NCBI RefSeq assembly: GCF_006274605.1
Contig: NZ_CP040846.1
Span: forward strand, 744,001 to 808,000
DNA: 64,000 nt
Reading direction: 5' to 3'
Source of the DNA: Thermococcus indicus
GTDB lineage: Archaea > Methanobacteriota_B > Thermococci > Thermococcales > Thermococcaceae
Shown here: positions 26,579-35,722 of the stretch, one piece after another
Layout: the number at the start of each line of letters is the position of its first letter
Numbering within the stretch: the first letter of the stretch is position 1
Program-made: the position numbers and the translations under genes
Notes under the pieces: generated by a model
Database searches by the model: none
What the model was told of the DNA's origin: nothing
Seen by the model: the letters and a program-made list of their open reading frames with translations, nothing else

Positions 26579-27397
26579 ATGAAAGTTATAATGACAACCA
26601 AGATCGACCTGGCTTCCATGAACATAATGAGAAAGCTCATTGAGAACTTCGGGTTCAGGGAAGCTGAGGGGGAGTTCGATGGGAATCCCGTCTATTCAAA
26701 GGACGACACCCTTATCCTCACGACGAACGATGAGATGATATACTACGACGGCCTCGATGGGGCCATAAACGAGCAGCTGGGGCTCACCCCCGAGATCATA
26801 GTATTCGCCTCGCGCCACTCCAGCAAGCAGAAGCTTCCCGCGCTTACCACCCACGTCACCGGTAACTGGGGGAACGCGATGTACGGGGGGAAAGACGAGA
26901 GCCTCGCCGTCGCACAGCCCGCGGCCATGAAGCTTGCCCTCATGAAAATGGACGAGCTCAACGACCTCGGATGGACCGTCTGCTACGAGGCAACGCATCA
27001 CGGCCCCAGCGAGCTCGACGTGCCGAGCCTGTTTATTGAGATAGGCTCGAGTGAGGATGAGTGGGTCAACGACAGGGCGGGGGAGATAATAGCCGAGACG
27101 ATAATCCACGTGCTCGAAAATTACAAGACCGCTAAGTTCCCGGTCGCCATAGGCATAGGTGGCGGGCACTACGCACCCAAGCAGACCAAGAGGGCACTTG
27201 AGACCGACATAGCTTTCAGCCACATAGCCCCGAAGTACGCACATCCGGTTAAAGAGGAGCTTCTCATCAGGGCCATTGAGAGGACACAGGGAGGAGTCGA
27301 TGCCATTTACGTTGACTGGAAGGGCAGCAGGGGAGAAACCAGGCAGCTGGCGAAGAGACTGGCCGAGGAACTGGGCTTGGAGTTCATAAGGGACTGA
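26579..27397 (+). CDS. dtdA: D-aminoacyl-tRNA deacylase, archaeal DTD2 type
   Basis: The 272-residue enzyme removes D-amino acids wrongly attached to tRNA and is zinc dependent. Signature motifs are [10 protein letters not shown] (about 140-149), [11 protein letters not shown] and [15 protein letters not shown]2 is found in archaea and plants and is unrelated to bacterial DTD. GGGGGTTG precedes ATG 26579. Confidence 0.95.
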   Translation: MKVIMTTKIDLASMNIMRKLIENFGFREAEGEFDGNPVYSKDDTLILTTNDEMIYYDGLDGAINEQLGLTPEIIVFASRHSSKQKLPALTTHVTGNWGNAMYGGKDESLAVAQPAAMKLALMKMDELNDLGWTVCYEATHHGPSELDVPSLFIEIGSSEDEWVNDRAGEIIAETIIHVLENYKTAKFPVAIGIGGGHYAPKQTKRALETDIAFSHIAPKYAHPVKEELLIRAIERTQGGVDAIYVDWKGSRGETRQLAKRLAEELGLEFIRD

Positions 27398-27457
27398 AGG
27401 GGCGAAATCTTTAAAGATGTTGAGCGGGATTTAAAAATCAACACCCGTCCTTAGCTA

Positions 27458-27468
27458 AATTTATATAC
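27458..27468 (+). promoter_or_regulatory. promoter of ftsZ
   Basis: AATTTATATAC lies about 55 bp before ATG 27519, leaving a leader of about 28 bases that holds the ribosome binding site. A weaker TATA-like TTTAAA precedes it near 27411. Confidence 0.6.
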
Positions 27469-27518
27469 TCCCTGCGTACAAAGTGGAACAGATGTTAAAT
27501 TGCCCGGAGGGTGAAAAG

Positions 27519-28640
27519 ATGCTGAAGCTGATTGAAGATGCCATCGAGAGAACCTCCGCCGGCCTTAACAAGGTGCCGGAGGCCCAAACCCCCCAGACTG
27601 ACATCGATGAGGAGCTCAGGAGAATCCTTGAGCAGATTCAGGCTAAGATTAATGTCGTTGGTGTCGGCGGTGCCGGCTGTAACACCATTAACAGGATGAT
27701 GCAGGTTGGTATTGAGGGTGCGAAGGTTGTCGCCATCAACACGGACGCCCAGGACCTCCTCAAGGTTCGCGCTCACAGGAAGATACTCATCGGTAAGGAA
27801 CTCACCCGCGGCCTCGGGGCCGGGAACAACCCCAAGATGGGTGAGGAGGCTGCAAAGGAGAGTGAGCGCGAGATAAGGGAGGCCCTTGAAGGGGCGGACA
27901 TGGTCTTCATCACCTGCGGTCTCGGTGGCGGTACCGGCACAGGTGCTGCTCCGGTCGTTGCCGAGATCGCCAAGAAGATGGGGGCCCTAACTGTCTCCGT
28001 CGTCACCCTCCCGTTCACGGTTGAGGGCATCAGGAGGATAAAGAACGCTGAGTACGGCCTGGAGAGGCTCAGGAAGAACAGCGACACCGTCATAGTCATC
28101 CCGAACGACAAGCTCATGGAGGTTGCCCCGAACCTGCCGATCCACATGGCCTTCAAGGTCGCCGACGAGATACTCGTCCAGGCAGTCAAGGGCATAACCG
28201 AGCTCATCACCAAGCCCGGCCTCGTCAACCTCGACTTCAACGACGTCCGCGCCGTCATGAAGGACGGTGGCGTCGCCATGATCGGTATCGGCGAGAGCGA
28301 CAGCGAGAAGCGCGCCCTGGAGGCCGCCCAGCAGGCACTCAACAGCCCGCTCCTCGATGTTGACATAAGCGGTGCCAAGGGCGCTCTCATAAGCATCAGC
28401 GGAAGCGACGTCAAGCTCGAGGAGGCCCAGCAGATCATCGAGCTCGTCACGAGCAAGCTCGATCCGGAGGCGCAGGTCATCTGGGGTATCCAGCTCGACG
28501 AGGAGCTGGAGAAGATGATCCGCATCCTCATCGTGGTCACCGGCGTCAGCTCACCCTACGCGGTGGCTGAGGAGGAGCCGGGCTACTACGGTGAGGAGCA
28601 GGAGAGAAAAGTTATTAAGCTCGATCTTGAGGAGCTTTGA
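27519..28640 (+). CDS. ftsZ: cell division GTPase FtsZ
   Basis: The 373-residue tubulin homologue forms the division ring. It has the nucleotide motif GGGTGTG (136-142), [13 protein letters not shown] near 48-60, and a T7-loop-like [11 protein letters not shown] (about 235-245) that contributes catalysis between subunits. An N-terminal helical extension of about 40 residues precedes the GTPase domain, as in other Thermococcales FtsZ1. ATG 27519 follows GGAGGGTG. Confidence 0.96.
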   Translation: MLKLIEDAIERTSAGLNKVPEAQTPQTDIDEELRRILEQIQAKINVVGVGGAGCNTINRMMQVGIEGAKVVAINTDAQDLLKVRAHRKILIGKELTRGLGAGNNPKMGEEAAKESEREIREALEGADMVFITCGLGGGTGTGAAPVVAEIAKKMGALTVSVVTLPFTVEGIRRIKNAEYGLERLRKNSDTVIVIPNDKLMEVAPNLPIHMAFKVADEILVQAVKGITELITKPGLVNLDFNDVRAVMKDGGVAMIGIGESDSEKRALEAAQQALNSPLLDVDISGAKGALISISGSDVKLEEAQQIIELVTSKLDPEAQVIWGIQLDEELEKMIRILIVVTGVSSPYAVAEEEPGYYGEEQERKVIKLDLEEL

Positions 28641-28677
28641 CGACCTTTCATTTTCAAAATTTAGCGAGGTGACGGGA

Positions 28678-28863
28678 GTGGCAACGACCACGGAAAAGCT
28701 TAAAAGCTTCTTCGCGGAGTCGCGGAGGGTTTTGATGGTCACAAAAAAGCCGGGAATGAAGGAATTTAAGATGGCAGCGAAGATAACCGGCATTGGAATG
28801 CTCCTGATAGGTACCATTGGCCTTATACTCCGCCTGATAGGCTACCTCATCACCGGAGCCTGA
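28678..28863 (+). CDS. secE: preprotein translocase subunit SecE/Sec61 gamma
   Basis: The 61-residue single-pass membrane protein has an amphipathic N-terminal helix ([19 protein letters not shown]) and one transmembrane helix near the C-terminus ([20 protein letters not shown]). It clamps the SecY channel. GTG 28678 follows GAGGTG; earlier codons of the open frame run into the ftsZ end. It heads secE-spt5-L11. Confidence 0.93.
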   Translation: MATTTEKLKSFFAESRRVLMVTKKPGMKEFKMAAKITGIGMLLIGTIGLILRLIGYLITGA

Positions 28864-28886
28864 ACCAGCGGCAGTGGGTGAGAAGG

Positions 28887-29345
28887 ATGAGCGACGGCAA
28901 GATATTCACAGTGCGTGTCACGGTGGGACAGGAAGAGACCACCTCCAAGCTGATATACAGCAAGATTAAGACGTACAACCTTCCAGTTTACGCCATACTG
29001 GCGCCGTCGAAGGTTAAGGGCTACATCTTCATCGAGGCGCCGAGCAAAAGCGCCGTGGATGAGGCCATAAAGGGCATACGTCACGCCAAGGGCACCCTTC
29101 CCGGGGAGGTCAGGTTCGAGGAGATAGAGCACTTCCTCGAGGAGAAGCCCGCTGTGAGCGGCTTCGAGCCCGGCGACATCGTTGAACTCATCTCAGGCCC
29201 GTTCAAGGGCGAGAAGGCAAAGGTCGTCAGGGTTGACGAGGCCAAGGACGAGATAGTCGTCGAACTCATAGGCTCGATCGTCCCGATTCCGGTCACGGTG
29301 AGGGGCGAATACGTTAGACTTATAAGCAAACGCCAGAAGGAGTGA
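28887..29345 (+). CDS. spt5: transcription elongation factor Spt5 (NusG homologue)
   Basis: The 152-residue archaeal Spt5 has an NGN domain ([17 protein letters not shown] to about 85) that binds the polymerase clamp together with Spt4, and a C-terminal KOW domain with [21 protein letters not shown]. It raises processivity and couples to ribosomes. ATG 28887 follows GGTGAG. Confidence 0.95.
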   Translation: MSDGKIFTVRVTVGQEETTSKLIYSKIKTYNLPVYAILAPSKVKGYIFIEAPSKSAVDEAIKGIRHAKGTLPGEVRFEEIEHFLEEKPAVSGFEPGDIVELISGPFKGEKAKVVRVDEAKDEIVVELIGSIVPIPVTVRGEYVRLISKRQKE

Positions 29346-29371
29346 ACGGTCAACAGACAGAGGTGAGAAAA

Positions 29372-29863
29372 ATGGCACAGGTTGTTGAGGTGCTCGTTGA
29401 GGGAGGAAAGGCTTCACCCGGACCCCCGCTCGGTCCCGCCATCGGTCCGCTCGGACTCAACGTCAAGCAGGTCGTTGACGAGATAAACAAGGCCACCAAG
29501 GACTTTGAGGGGATGCAGGTTCCCGTCAAGATCATCGTCACCGACCCGAAGAAGAAGACCTTTGAGATCGAGGTCGGTGTCCCGCCGGTCAGCCAGCTCA
29601 TCAAGAAGGAGATCGGCGCCCCGAAGGGCTCCAGCGAGCCCGGTAACAGCCCGGTCGGGAACCTGACCATGGAGCAGGTCATCAGGATAGCAAAGGCCAA
29701 GGTTGACCAGATGCTCGCGGCCGACCTCAAGGCCGCGGCGAAGGAGGTCATCGGTACCGCCCTCAGCATGGGCGTCACCGTTGAGGGCAAGGATCCCAGG
29801 GAAGTTCAGAGGGAGATTGACGAAGGCGTTTACGACGAGATTTTCGCCAACGCCGAGGAGTGA
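29372..29863 (+). CDS. rpl11: 50S ribosomal protein L11 (uL11)
   Basis: The 163-residue L11 binds the GTPase-associated rRNA region. The proline-rich N-terminal segment [20 protein letters not shown] and the [16 protein letters not shown] segment are typical. ATG 29372 follows GAGGTGA; the longer frame from 29342 overlaps spt5 and has no ribosome binding site. Confidence 0.96.
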   Translation: MAQVVEVLVEGGKASPGPPLGPAIGPLGLNVKQVVDEINKATKDFEGMQVPVKIIVTDPKKKTFEIEVGVPPVSQLIKKEIGAPKGSSEPGNSPVGNLTMEQVIRIAKAKVDQMLAADLKAAAKEVIGTALSMGVTVEGKDPREVQREIDEGVYDEIFANAEE

Positions 29864-29864
29864 G

Positions 29865-29880
29865 GGAAAAGTTTAAAAAT
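29865..29880 (+). promoter_or_regulatory. possible internal promoter before L1
   Basis: GGGAAAAGTTTAAAAATCCC begins two bases after the L11 stop and has BRE and TATA character; transcription would start near 29905, ahead of L1-L10-L12. It suggests separate expression of the stalk genes. Confidence 0.45.
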
Positions 29881-29942
29881 CCCTCTTTTTACGCATCTTT
29901 GACTTTTTCGGGCTTAAATCAAAACCGAAAGGAGGGCTGTAA

Positions 29943-30593
29943 ATGGCCTTTGACAGGCAGAAATTCGTGGAAGCGGTGAAGGAGGCGAAGGCCCGGGCTA
30001 AGCCGCGCAACTTCACACAGACCGTCGAAATGGCAGTCAACCTCAAGGATATAGACCTCCGCAAGCCGGAGAACAGGTTTAAGCTTGAGGTTGTGCTGCC
30101 CCACGGTCGTGGGAAGGAGCCCAAAATCGCGGTCATCGCTGATGGTGCCGTTGCCGAGGCGGCTAAAAAGCTCGGGCTTGATGTGATTAGTGGAGAGCAG
30201 CTTGAGGAACTTGCCAAGAGCCCAAGGGAAGCCAGGAAGCTGGCGAAGAACTACGACTTCTTCCTAGCGGCGGCCCCGCTGATGCCGAAGATCGGTAGGT
30301 ACCTCGGTAGGTACCTCGGTCCGAGGAACAAGATGCCGCAGGTAGTTCCGCCGACCATGACCAACCTTGAACCGATAGTTGCCAGGCTCAAGAGAACCGT
30401 CAGGCTTCAGCTCAAGAACAACCCCGTTGTGCACGCCAGGATAGGAACCGAGGACATGGACGACGAGAAGCTGGCAGAGAACGCAGAGGCCGTTCTCAAC
30501 GCCATCATCAACAAGCTGGAGCGCGGCGAGAACCAAGTGAAGTCAGTGTACGTCAAGACCACCATGGGACCGGCAGTTAAGGTGGAGAGGTGA
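29943..30593 (+). CDS. rpl1: 50S ribosomal protein L1 (uL1)
   Basis: The 216-residue L1 forms the mobile L1 stalk that guides E-site tRNA. Visible features include [18 protein letters not shown] near the N-terminus and [12 protein letters not shown] in domain II. GGAGGG precedes ATG 29943. In other archaea L1 represses its own operon by binding its mRNA; I did not identify such a site here. Confidence 0.96.
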   Translation: MAFDRQKFVEAVKEAKARAKPRNFTQTVEMAVNLKDIDLRKPENRFKLEVVLPHGRGKEPKIAVIADGAVAEAAKKLGLDVISGEQLEELAKSPREARKLAKNYDFFLAAAPLMPKIGRYLGRYLGPRNKMPQVVPPTMTNLEPIVARLKRTVRLQLKNNPVVHARIGTEDMDDEKLAENAEAVLNAIINKLERGENQVKSVYVKTTMGPAVKVER

Positions 30594-30598
30594 GGGAG

Positions 30599-31618
30599 AT
30601 GGCCCACGTTGCCGAGTGGAAGAAGAAGGAAGTTGAAGAGCTCGCGGAGATCATCAAGAGCCACCCAGTGATAGCGCTCGTTGACGTCGCCAACGTCCCG
30701 GCTTACCCGCTCAGCAAGATGCGTGAGAAGCTCAGGGGCAAAGCCCTTCTCAGGGTCAGCAGGAACACCCTCATAGAGCTCGCCATAAAGAGGGCCGCCC
30801 AGGAGCTCAACAACCCGGACCTCGAGAAGCTCATCGACCACATCCAGGGCGGAGCCGGAATCCTCGCCACCGAGATGAACCCGTTCAAGCTCTACAAGCT
30901 CCTTGAGGAGAGCAAGACCCCGGCCCCGGCCAAGCCGGGAGCGGTGGTTCCCAGGGACGTCGTCATACCCGCCGGTCCGACATCGATCTCGCCGGGTCCG
31001 CTCGTTGGTGAGATGCAGAGCATCGGCATTCCGGCGAGGATCGAGAAGGGTAAGGTCAGCATCCAGAAGGACTACACCGTCCTCAAGGCCGGTGAGGTCA
31101 TCACCGACCAGCTCGCGAGAATCCTTAACGCGCTCGGAATCGAGCCGCTCGAGGTCGGTCTCAACCTGCTCGCGGCCTACGAGGACGGAATCGTCTACAC
31201 CCCGGACGTCCTGGCCATCGACGAGAGCGAGTACATCAACCTGCTCCAGCAGGCCTACATGCACGCGTTCAACCTGTCGGTCAACACCGCCTACCCGACC
31301 AGCCAGACCATCGAGGCAATCATCCAGAAGGCCTTCCTCGGCGCGAAGAACGTCGCTGTGGAGGCTGGCTACGTCACACCGGAGACCGTCGAGGACATCT
31401 TTGGCAGGGCTCTGCGTGCAGTCCTGCTCATAGCCCAGGAGCTGCCTGAGGACCTGCTCGACGAGAAGACCAAAGAGCTTTTAAACCAACAGGCACAAAT
31501 AGCCGTTGCCGCTCAGCCTCAGGAGGAGAAGGTCGAGGAGGCTGAGGAGGAAGAAGAGGAAGAAGAGGAAGCCTCCGAGGAGGACGCGCTCGCGGGACTG
31601 GGCGCGCTCTTCGGCTGA
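30599..31618 (+). CDS. rpl10: 50S ribosomal protein L10 (uL10, P0)
   Basis: The 339-residue stalk base protein anchors L12 dimers. It has an rRNA-binding N-terminal domain, a middle domain typical of archaeal P0 ([19 protein letters not shown]), and an acidic C-terminal tail of Glu runs ending in LAGLGALFG, which recruits translation GTPases. ATG 30599 follows GAGAGGTG at the L1 stop. Confidence 0.96.
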   Translation: MAHVAEWKKKEVEELAEIIKSHPVIALVDVANVPAYPLSKMREKLRGKALLRVSRNTLIELAIKRAAQELNNPDLEKLIDHIQGGAGILATEMNPFKLYKLLEESKTPAPAKPGAVVPRDVVIPAGPTSISPGPLVGEMQSIGIPARIEKGKVSIQKDYTVLKAGEVITDQLARILNALGIEPLEVGLNLLAAYEDGIVYTPDVLAIDESEYINLLQQAYMHAFNLSVNTAYPTSQTIEAIIQKAFLGAKNVAVEAGYVTPETVEDIFGRALRAVLLIAQELPEDLLDEKTKELLNQQAQIAVAAQPQEEKVEEAEEEEEEEEEASEEDALAGLGALFG

Positions 31619-31696
31619 ACTTTCCATTTCCCTCGTATCCCTGAACAAATCCGTGTGAAATGAATGAAAAAATGAAGATGATTGGAGGTGCGAAAA

Positions 31697-32014
31697 ATGG
31701 AGTACGTGTATGCCGCTCTGCTGCTCCACGCCGCTGGTAAGGAGATAACCGAGGAGAACCTCAAGGCCATCCTTGAGGCCGCTGGTGTCAGCCCGGACGA
31801 GGCTAGGATAAAGGCCCTCGTTGCCGCCCTTGAGGGCGTCAACATCGACGAGGTCATCGAGAAGGCCGCCATGCCGGTTGCCGCCCCGGTTGCCGTTGCC
31901 GCTGCTCCGGCTGCCGAGGCTCCGGCTGAGGCCGCCGCTGAGGAAGAGGAGGAAGAGGAAGAGGAGGCCAGCGAGGAGGAGGCCCTCGCCGGTCTCGGTG
32001 CCCTCTTCGGCTGA
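31697..32014 (+). CDS. rpl12: 50S ribosomal protein L12 (P1)
   Basis: The 105-residue acidic stalk protein has a helical N-terminal dimer domain ([18 protein letters not shown]), an Ala/Pro-rich hinge, a long Glu run and the same LAGLGALFG end as L10. It follows GGAGGTG and is the last gene of the cluster; a GC hairpin and T-rich tract follow. Confidence 0.96.
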   Translation: MEYVYAALLLHAAGKEITEENLKAILEAAGVSPDEARIKALVAALEGVNIDEVIEKAAMPVAAPVAVAAAPAAEAPAEAAAEEEEEEEEEASEEEALAGLGALFG

Positions 32015-32030
32015 ATTCCTTTTCCCTTTT

Positions 32031-32048
32031 GTCCGCCCCCGGGCGGAC
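32031..32048 (+). terminator. GC hairpin after L12
   Basis: GTCCGCC-CCCG-GGCGGAC forms a perfect seven-base stem 17 bases after the L12 stop, between T-rich tracts. It probably ends the ribosomal transcript or protects its 3' end. Confidence 0.5.
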
Positions 32049-32108
32049 ACCCAACAACTTTTCTTTGAAGTTCTCAACCAAAGGGAGTGTTCTCTGACCA
32101 CCGCAAAC

Positions 32109-32117
32109 TTTATTTTT
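32109..32117 (+). promoter_or_regulatory. TATA box for tRNA-Arg(TCG)
   Basis: CCGCAAAC (BRE-like) and TTTATTTTT lie about 26 bp before the tRNA-Arg 5' end. Confidence 0.6.
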
Positions 32118-32138
32118 GGGCCCCGTTACTTACCACGG

Positions 32139-32211
32139 GGGCCCGTGGCCTAGGGGATATGGCGCCGGCCTTCGGAGCCGGTAGTCGCGGGTTCGAATCC
32201 CGCCGGGCCCG
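32139..32211 (+). tRNA. tRNA-Arg(TCG), without encoded CCA
   Basis: Acceptor GGGCCCG pairs with CGGGCCC, discriminator G. The loop CTTCGGA gives anticodon TCG, decoding CGA. The next three bases are TCA, unlike the other eight tRNAs here, which encode CCA, so the tail must be added by the CCA-adding enzyme. Confidence 0.94.
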
Positions 32212-32216
32212 TCATA

Positions 32217-32241
32217 GAAACTTTTGCCAAGCAAAAGTTTC
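32217..32241 (+). repeat. post-tRNA hairpin, copy E
   Basis: GAAACTTTTGC-CAA-GCAAAAGTTTC is a perfect 11-bp stem-loop. Compared with the copy after tRNA-Cys, the outer pair changed from C-G to G-C on both strands together, and the loop changed. Confidence 0.8.
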
Positions 32242-32433
32242 ATCAAAGTTTGGCATGCTTTTTGCTCTTGGCTCTTTGGAGGGGTTTGACTTCTAAACTG
32301 GCAATTTAAAGCGTGTTTTCCATGCTTGAGCGCCCTTTGGGCGCCCTCTTAAAGCAAACACTCATTAAGTCTCCCACCGTGAGTGCAAACCCCTTTCAAA
32401 CACAACTCTTGATGAAGCATGCCAACTTTTGAC
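32241..32433 (+). repeat. tRNA-trailing palindromic element E1
   Basis: Ends TTTGGCATGCTTTTT and GAAGCATGCCAAC, centre GCGCCC-TTT-GGGCGC near 32330-32344. A 64-base run (32349-32412) is identical to 803-866 of element A2, and similarity extends to about 32494 (CAAAGCTTGCCGGGG). It follows tRNA-Arg as A2 follows tRNA-Cys. Confidence 0.82.
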
Positions 32434-32529
32434 TACCCTTTTGAACGGTTAAACCTTTCTGGTCACGCTTTGCACGAGCAAAGCTTGCCGGGGGCTCCGC
32501 CCCCACGCCCCCCCTTTCAGTTCTTGCTT

Positions 32530-32740
32530 GCGAAAGCTGGCGGAAGGTTAAGTGCTTTTTCTGTAAGCTGCAAGTTTTGAGGGGGGTTTTGCTCAACTTG
32601 CTCCTTTGGGGGCGTTTTGATAGTTTGACCTCTGGTTTTGAGGCTTGTGGAGCTTGGAATTCCGGCTTAGAATGGCGGTTTGGTATTACAAACCCTTTTA
32701 ATGTGCGCCTTTGAACGGGAATCACAAACTTTGATGAAAC
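32530..32740 (+). repeat. partial palindromic element E2
   Basis: Only the right end GAATCACAAACTTTGATGAAAC (32719-32740) matches the ends of A1 and B; the matching left end is missing. The centre GCTCC-TTT-GGGGGC (about 32610) keeps the hairpin style. It seems a truncated or chimeric copy between E1 and dcd. Confidence 0.5.
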
Positions 32741-32844
32741 GTTGTTTAGCAAAGTTTCCCGGCCTCAGGAGTGGTGGCCTTTCGCACCCTCGTGCCGGGC
32801 CAACTGCTCAGCCCGAAGGGAGCGTAAGCGCATCGGCCGGATTG

Positions 32845-32854
32845 TTTTTATACC
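32845..32854 (+). promoter_or_regulatory. promoter of dcd
   Basis: TTTTTATACC is centred about 35 bp before the dcd start, giving a leader of about ten bases with the GGTGGT binding site. Confidence 0.55.
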
Positions 32855-32884
32855 ACCACCTTAAATTCCCTGCGGTGGTCACTA

Positions 32885-33352
32885 ATGATGCTCCCGGACT
32901 GGAAAATCAGGAAGGAAATTCTAATCGAGCCCTTCAACGAGAAGTCCCTCCAGCCGGCAGGTTACGACCTGCGCGTTGGGAGGGAGGCGTACATAAATGG
33001 AAAACTGATAGACGTCGAAGAGGCCGGAAAAGTCACAATTCCTCCCAAGACGTATGCACTCATCCTGACCCTTGAGAGGATTGGGCTCCCGGACGACGTC
33101 ATGGGTGACATGAAGCTCAGGAGCAGCCTCGCCAGGGAGGGTTTACTCGGCTCCTTCGCGTGGGTTGACCCGGGCTGGGACGGCAACCTTACCCTCGGAA
33201 TCTATAACGCCTCGGATGAAGCGGTTGAGCTCGCCTACGGAGAGCGCTTCGTGCAGATAGCCTTCATAAGGCTGGAGGGGCCTGCAAAAAGTCCCTACCG
33301 TGGGAACTATCAGGGAAGCCAGCACCTGGCGCTCTCAAAGAGAAAGAAGTGA
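32885..33352 (+). CDS. dcd: dCTP deaminase
   Basis: The 155-residue trimeric enzyme of the dCTP deaminase/dUTPase family makes dUTP from dCTP (some archaeal forms continue to dUMP). The motifs KLRSSLAREGL and the catalytic-loop region FAWVDPGWDGNLTLGIYN are present. GGTGGT precedes the first of two adjacent ATGs. With tmk elsewhere in the window it serves thymidylate supply. Confidence 0.93.
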   Translation: MMLPDWKIRKEILIEPFNEKSLQPAGYDLRVGREAYINGKLIDVEEAGKVTIPPKTYALILTLERIGLPDDVMGDMKLRSSLAREGLLGSFAWVDPGWDGNLTLGIYNASDEAVELAYGERFVQIAFIRLEGPAKSPYRGNYQGSQHLALSKRKK

Positions 33353-33454
33353 TTTCCCCCAGACGAGGGTTTTCCCCCTTTTTCTCCCTCCCACCGCCCA
33401 CGTTTGAATAGTTTTCCGGTGCCGTTAGCAGTATCGACCAGTGCTTTTTTTCAA

Positions 33455-33560
33455 TCGTGCCCACGGCCGCTAAAAGGCCCCACCTGGGTGGGCCCTCCAA
33501 TGGGCCGTAGTGTCCTGACGGCAGAACCGGAAGGAAAGCAGGTGTCGATAAACACCCAGC
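33455..33560. ncRNA. candidate structured RNA, strand and class unknown
   Basis: A GC-rich block in an otherwise ordinary intergenic gap shows several mutually supportive inverted repeats: ACGGCC (about 33462) with GGCCGT, CACCTG (33481-33486) with CAGGTG (33539-33544), GGCCC-TCCAAT-GGGCC, and GGTGT-CGATAA-ACACC. High GC in intergenic DNA marks structured RNAs in hyperthermophiles, as in the Hgc RNAs of Pyrococcus. It holds CCGGAAGGAAAGCAG, which recalls the SRP loop, but the rest of an SRP RNA is absent. Confidence 0.4.
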
Positions 33561-33624
33561 TGGCCAAGTTAAATTTATCTAAGGGTGCATCCGGCGTTAA
33601 ACCGTCGGAAATGCCTCCGTTTAC

Positions 33625-33640
33625 CGAAAGGTTTATATAT
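33625..33640 (+). promoter_or_regulatory. promoter of the histone gene
   Basis: CCGAAAG (BRE) directly followed by GTTTATATAT is a near-consensus Thermococcus promoter, about 55 bp before the histone ATG. Confidence 0.75.
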
Positions 33641-33689
33641 CTCCAATTCCTTAAAGAATACCGAAGAACCCGTTAAGGAGGTGTTGCGA

Positions 33690-33893
33690 ATGGCCGAGCT
33701 TCCGATTGCCCCGATTGACAGGCTTATAAGGAAGGCCGGCGCTGAGAGGGTCAGCGAGGACGCTGCCAAGGTTCTCGCCGAGTACCTCGAGGAGTACGCC
33801 ATCGAGCTTGCCAGGAAGTCCACCGACTTCGCCAGGCACGCCGGCAGGAAGACCGTCAAGGCCGAGGACATCAAGCTTGCCATCAAGGCCTGA
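33690..33893 (+). CDS. archaeal histone
   Basis: The 67-residue histone is little more than a histone fold: three helices with [21 protein letters not shown] in two parts, [18 protein letters not shown] and the C-terminal [10 protein letters not shown]. It wraps DNA into nucleosome-like chains. GGAGGTG precedes the ATG. Strong promoter and ribosome binding site suit an abundant protein. Confidence 0.96.
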   Translation: MAELPIAPIDRLIRKAGAERVSEDAAKVLAEYLEEYAIELARKSTDFARHAGRKTVKAEDIKLAIKA

Positions 33894-33936
33894 AGGCCTT
33901 TCTGGCTTCTTTTACTTCCCATTTCCAGATCGTTAG

Positions 33937-33946
33937 CGTTTTAAGT
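33937..33946 (+). promoter_or_regulatory. TATA box of radical SAM gene, leaderless start
   Basis: GCGTTTTAAGT lies about 25 bp before ATG 33967, which lacks a ribosome binding site, so the message is probably leaderless. Confidence 0.5.
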
Positions 33947-33966
33947 CAATTCTCCAGGCTTCAAAC

Positions 33967-35241
33967 ATGCCAGAGATAGCGGTAAGAATGACAAAGCGCA
34001 ATCACAACGCATTCGTCCACCTCCTCGGAGCCTTGGAGAGCCAGGGGTTTGACCTCGGGGAGCTCCTGATAACCAAGGATTTCCAAGAGATACTCAATGC
34101 CAGGCCAAAGGTGGTCCTGTATTCATTCTTCACCGAGGAAATCTGGGGAGGACTCCCGAGAGAAGTCCGACTTTTGAAGGAACGTGGAACGCTTCTCGTT
34201 GCTGGCGGCTACCACGCGATAGCCATGCCGAAGCACACCCTGAGCCAGCTCGGTTTTGACATCGCGGTTATAGGCGAAGGGGAGGAGGTTCTCCACCGGC
34301 TCCTCACCGTGCTGAAAAAGAGCAGGTACCGGATCACAAAGGAGCTCCTTAATATCAGGGGGCTGGCGTTCTACCTCAACGGCGAGTTCGTTTTCACGGG
34401 CTTTGCGAAGGTTGAGGACTTCTGGCGCTTCCCGCCGTATCCCGAGAGCGTTCGCTTGATATCCCCCATCGAGATAACGAGGGGCTGCCCCTTCGGCTGC
34501 TACTACTGCCAGACGCCGTACATCAAGGGGCTTCGGATGAGGCACAGACCGATAGACCAGATAGTAAAGTACTCCCGCAGGATGAGGGACATGCGCTACA
34601 TAACGCCAAACGCCTTCGCCTACGGCTCACCGGGGGCAATACTGAAGCTCAACAAGCTTGAGGCCCTTCTCAAAGCTTTGCAGCCTCTCCGGAAAGAGGG
34701 TAGGAGACTCTACTACGGAACATTTCCAAGCGAGGTTCGCCCGGAGTTCGTCATCCCGGAGACGCTGGAGCTCCTCATCGACTACGCCGACAACAGGAGG
34801 CTGGCGATAGGTGCCCAGAGCGGTGACGATGCCATGCTCAGGGCCATGCACAGGATTCACAGGGTCGAGCACGTCCAGCGGGCGGTGGAATACATGCTTG
34901 AGTACGGCTTTGAACCGGTCGTTGACTTCATCGTGGGGCTGCCGAACGAGAGCGAGGAGAGCCAGCGCAAGAGCATCGAGCTGATGAAGTGGATTATGAG
35001 TAAAGGCGGAAAGGTCAGGGCCCACTACTTCATGCCGCTTCCCGGAACGCCCTGGGCGAAATGTAAGCCCTCTCCGCTGAGCGAGGAGATGAAGAAGTTC
35101 CTCGGCAGGATGGCCGCGAAGGGCAAGATAGAGGGCTCGTGGGGCAACCAGATTGAACTGTCGAGGAAGCTTCAGAGGCTCTTGGAAGAGTTCTACGAGG
35201 AGCCCATGAGTCACACGGTGCCCGTCAGGAACGTCTGCTGA
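33967..35241 (+). CDS. B12-binding-type radical SAM protein
   Basis: The 424-residue protein has an N-terminal B12-binding-like domain (to about 130, with GEGEEVLHRLL) and a radical SAM core. The cluster motif CxxxCxxC is Cys174, Cys178 and Cys181 in TRGCPFGCYYCQ, which holds a 4Fe-4S cluster for S-adenosylmethionine cleavage. The reaction is unknown; related proteins are methyl- or methylthiotransferases. It has its own promoter. Confidence 0.82.
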   Translation: MPEIAVRMTKRNHNAFVHLLGALESQGFDLGELLITKDFQEILNARPKVVLYSFFTEEIWGGLPREVRLLKERGTLLVAGGYHAIAMPKHTLSQLGFDIAVIGEGEEVLHRLLTVLKKSRYRITKELLNIRGLAFYLNGEFVFTGFAKVEDFWRFPPYPESVRLISPIEITRGCPFGCYYCQTPYIKGLRMRHRPIDQIVKYSRRMRDMRYITPNAFAYGSPGAILKLNKLEALLKALQPLRKEGRRLYYGTFPSEVRPEFVIPETLELLIDYADNRRLAIGAQSGDDAMLRAMHRIHRVEHVQRAVEYMLEYGFEPVVDFIVGLPNESEESQRKSIELMKWIMSKGGKVRAHYFMPLPGTPWAKCKPSPLSEEMKKFLGRMAAKGKIEGSWGNQIELSRKLQRLLEEFYEEPMSHTVPVRNVC

Positions 35242-35280
35242 TTACTATGGACATAAACGTGTCAAAGAGCCACCCAATAA

Positions 35281-35290
35281 GCTTATAACC
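35281..35290 (+). promoter_or_regulatory. promoter of the Toprim-dnaG pair
   Basis: AATAAGCTTATAACC lies about 35 bp before ATG 35321. Confidence 0.5.
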
Positions 35291-35320
35291 CCATTCTTTC
35301 GTTATCCAACCGACGGCGAA

Positions 35321-35722
35321 ATGTACGCCGAAAACTATAAAAGATTCCTGGAGCTTATAGACAAACTGCGAGAGTTTGAGGGTGCCCTCATAGTGGAGGG
35401 CATGCGAGACGAGGTGGCTCTGAGGAATCTGGGGGTCAGGGCGGAGATAATAAGGCTCTCCCGCCTGCCTTTAACGGAAGTTGCGCTCATCGCCTCATCG
35501 TATGAAGAGGTCATGATACTCACCGACTTCGACAGGAAGGGCGAAGAACTCGCAAGGAAGCTCCTCCGTTACCTGGAGGGCTATCCCTGCAGGGTCGATG
35601 CAGAGACGCGCAGGGAGCTCAGAAGAATCGCAAAGAAGGACATTAAAGGTATCGAGGATCTCTACGGCCTTTACCTCAAGGTCGTCTCCGTTTCTGACCC
35701 CCTGGCGGAGGGGATTCGATGA
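35321..35722 (+). CDS. small Toprim-domain protein
   Basis: A 133-residue protein consisting of one Toprim fold: GALIVEGMRDEVALRNLG (Glu about 26) and MILTDFDRKGEELARKL (Asp-x-Asp about 68-70), the metal-binding set shared with topoisomerases and DnaG. It overlaps dnaG by four bases, so it probably works with DnaG in RNA or DNA processing; the activity is unknown. Confidence 0.85.
   Translation: MYAENYKRFLELIDKLREFEGALIVEGMRDEVALRNLGVRAEIIRLSRLPLTEVALIASSYEEVMILTDFDRKGEELARKLLRYLEGYPCRVDAETRRELRRIAKKDIKGIEDLYGLYLKVVSVSDPLAEGIR

Noticed and set aside
33525-33545. CCGGAAGGAAAGCAG as the SRP RNA helix 8 loop
   Set aside because: The flanking helix 8 pairing and the rest of a 300-base SRP RNA are not present in the gap.
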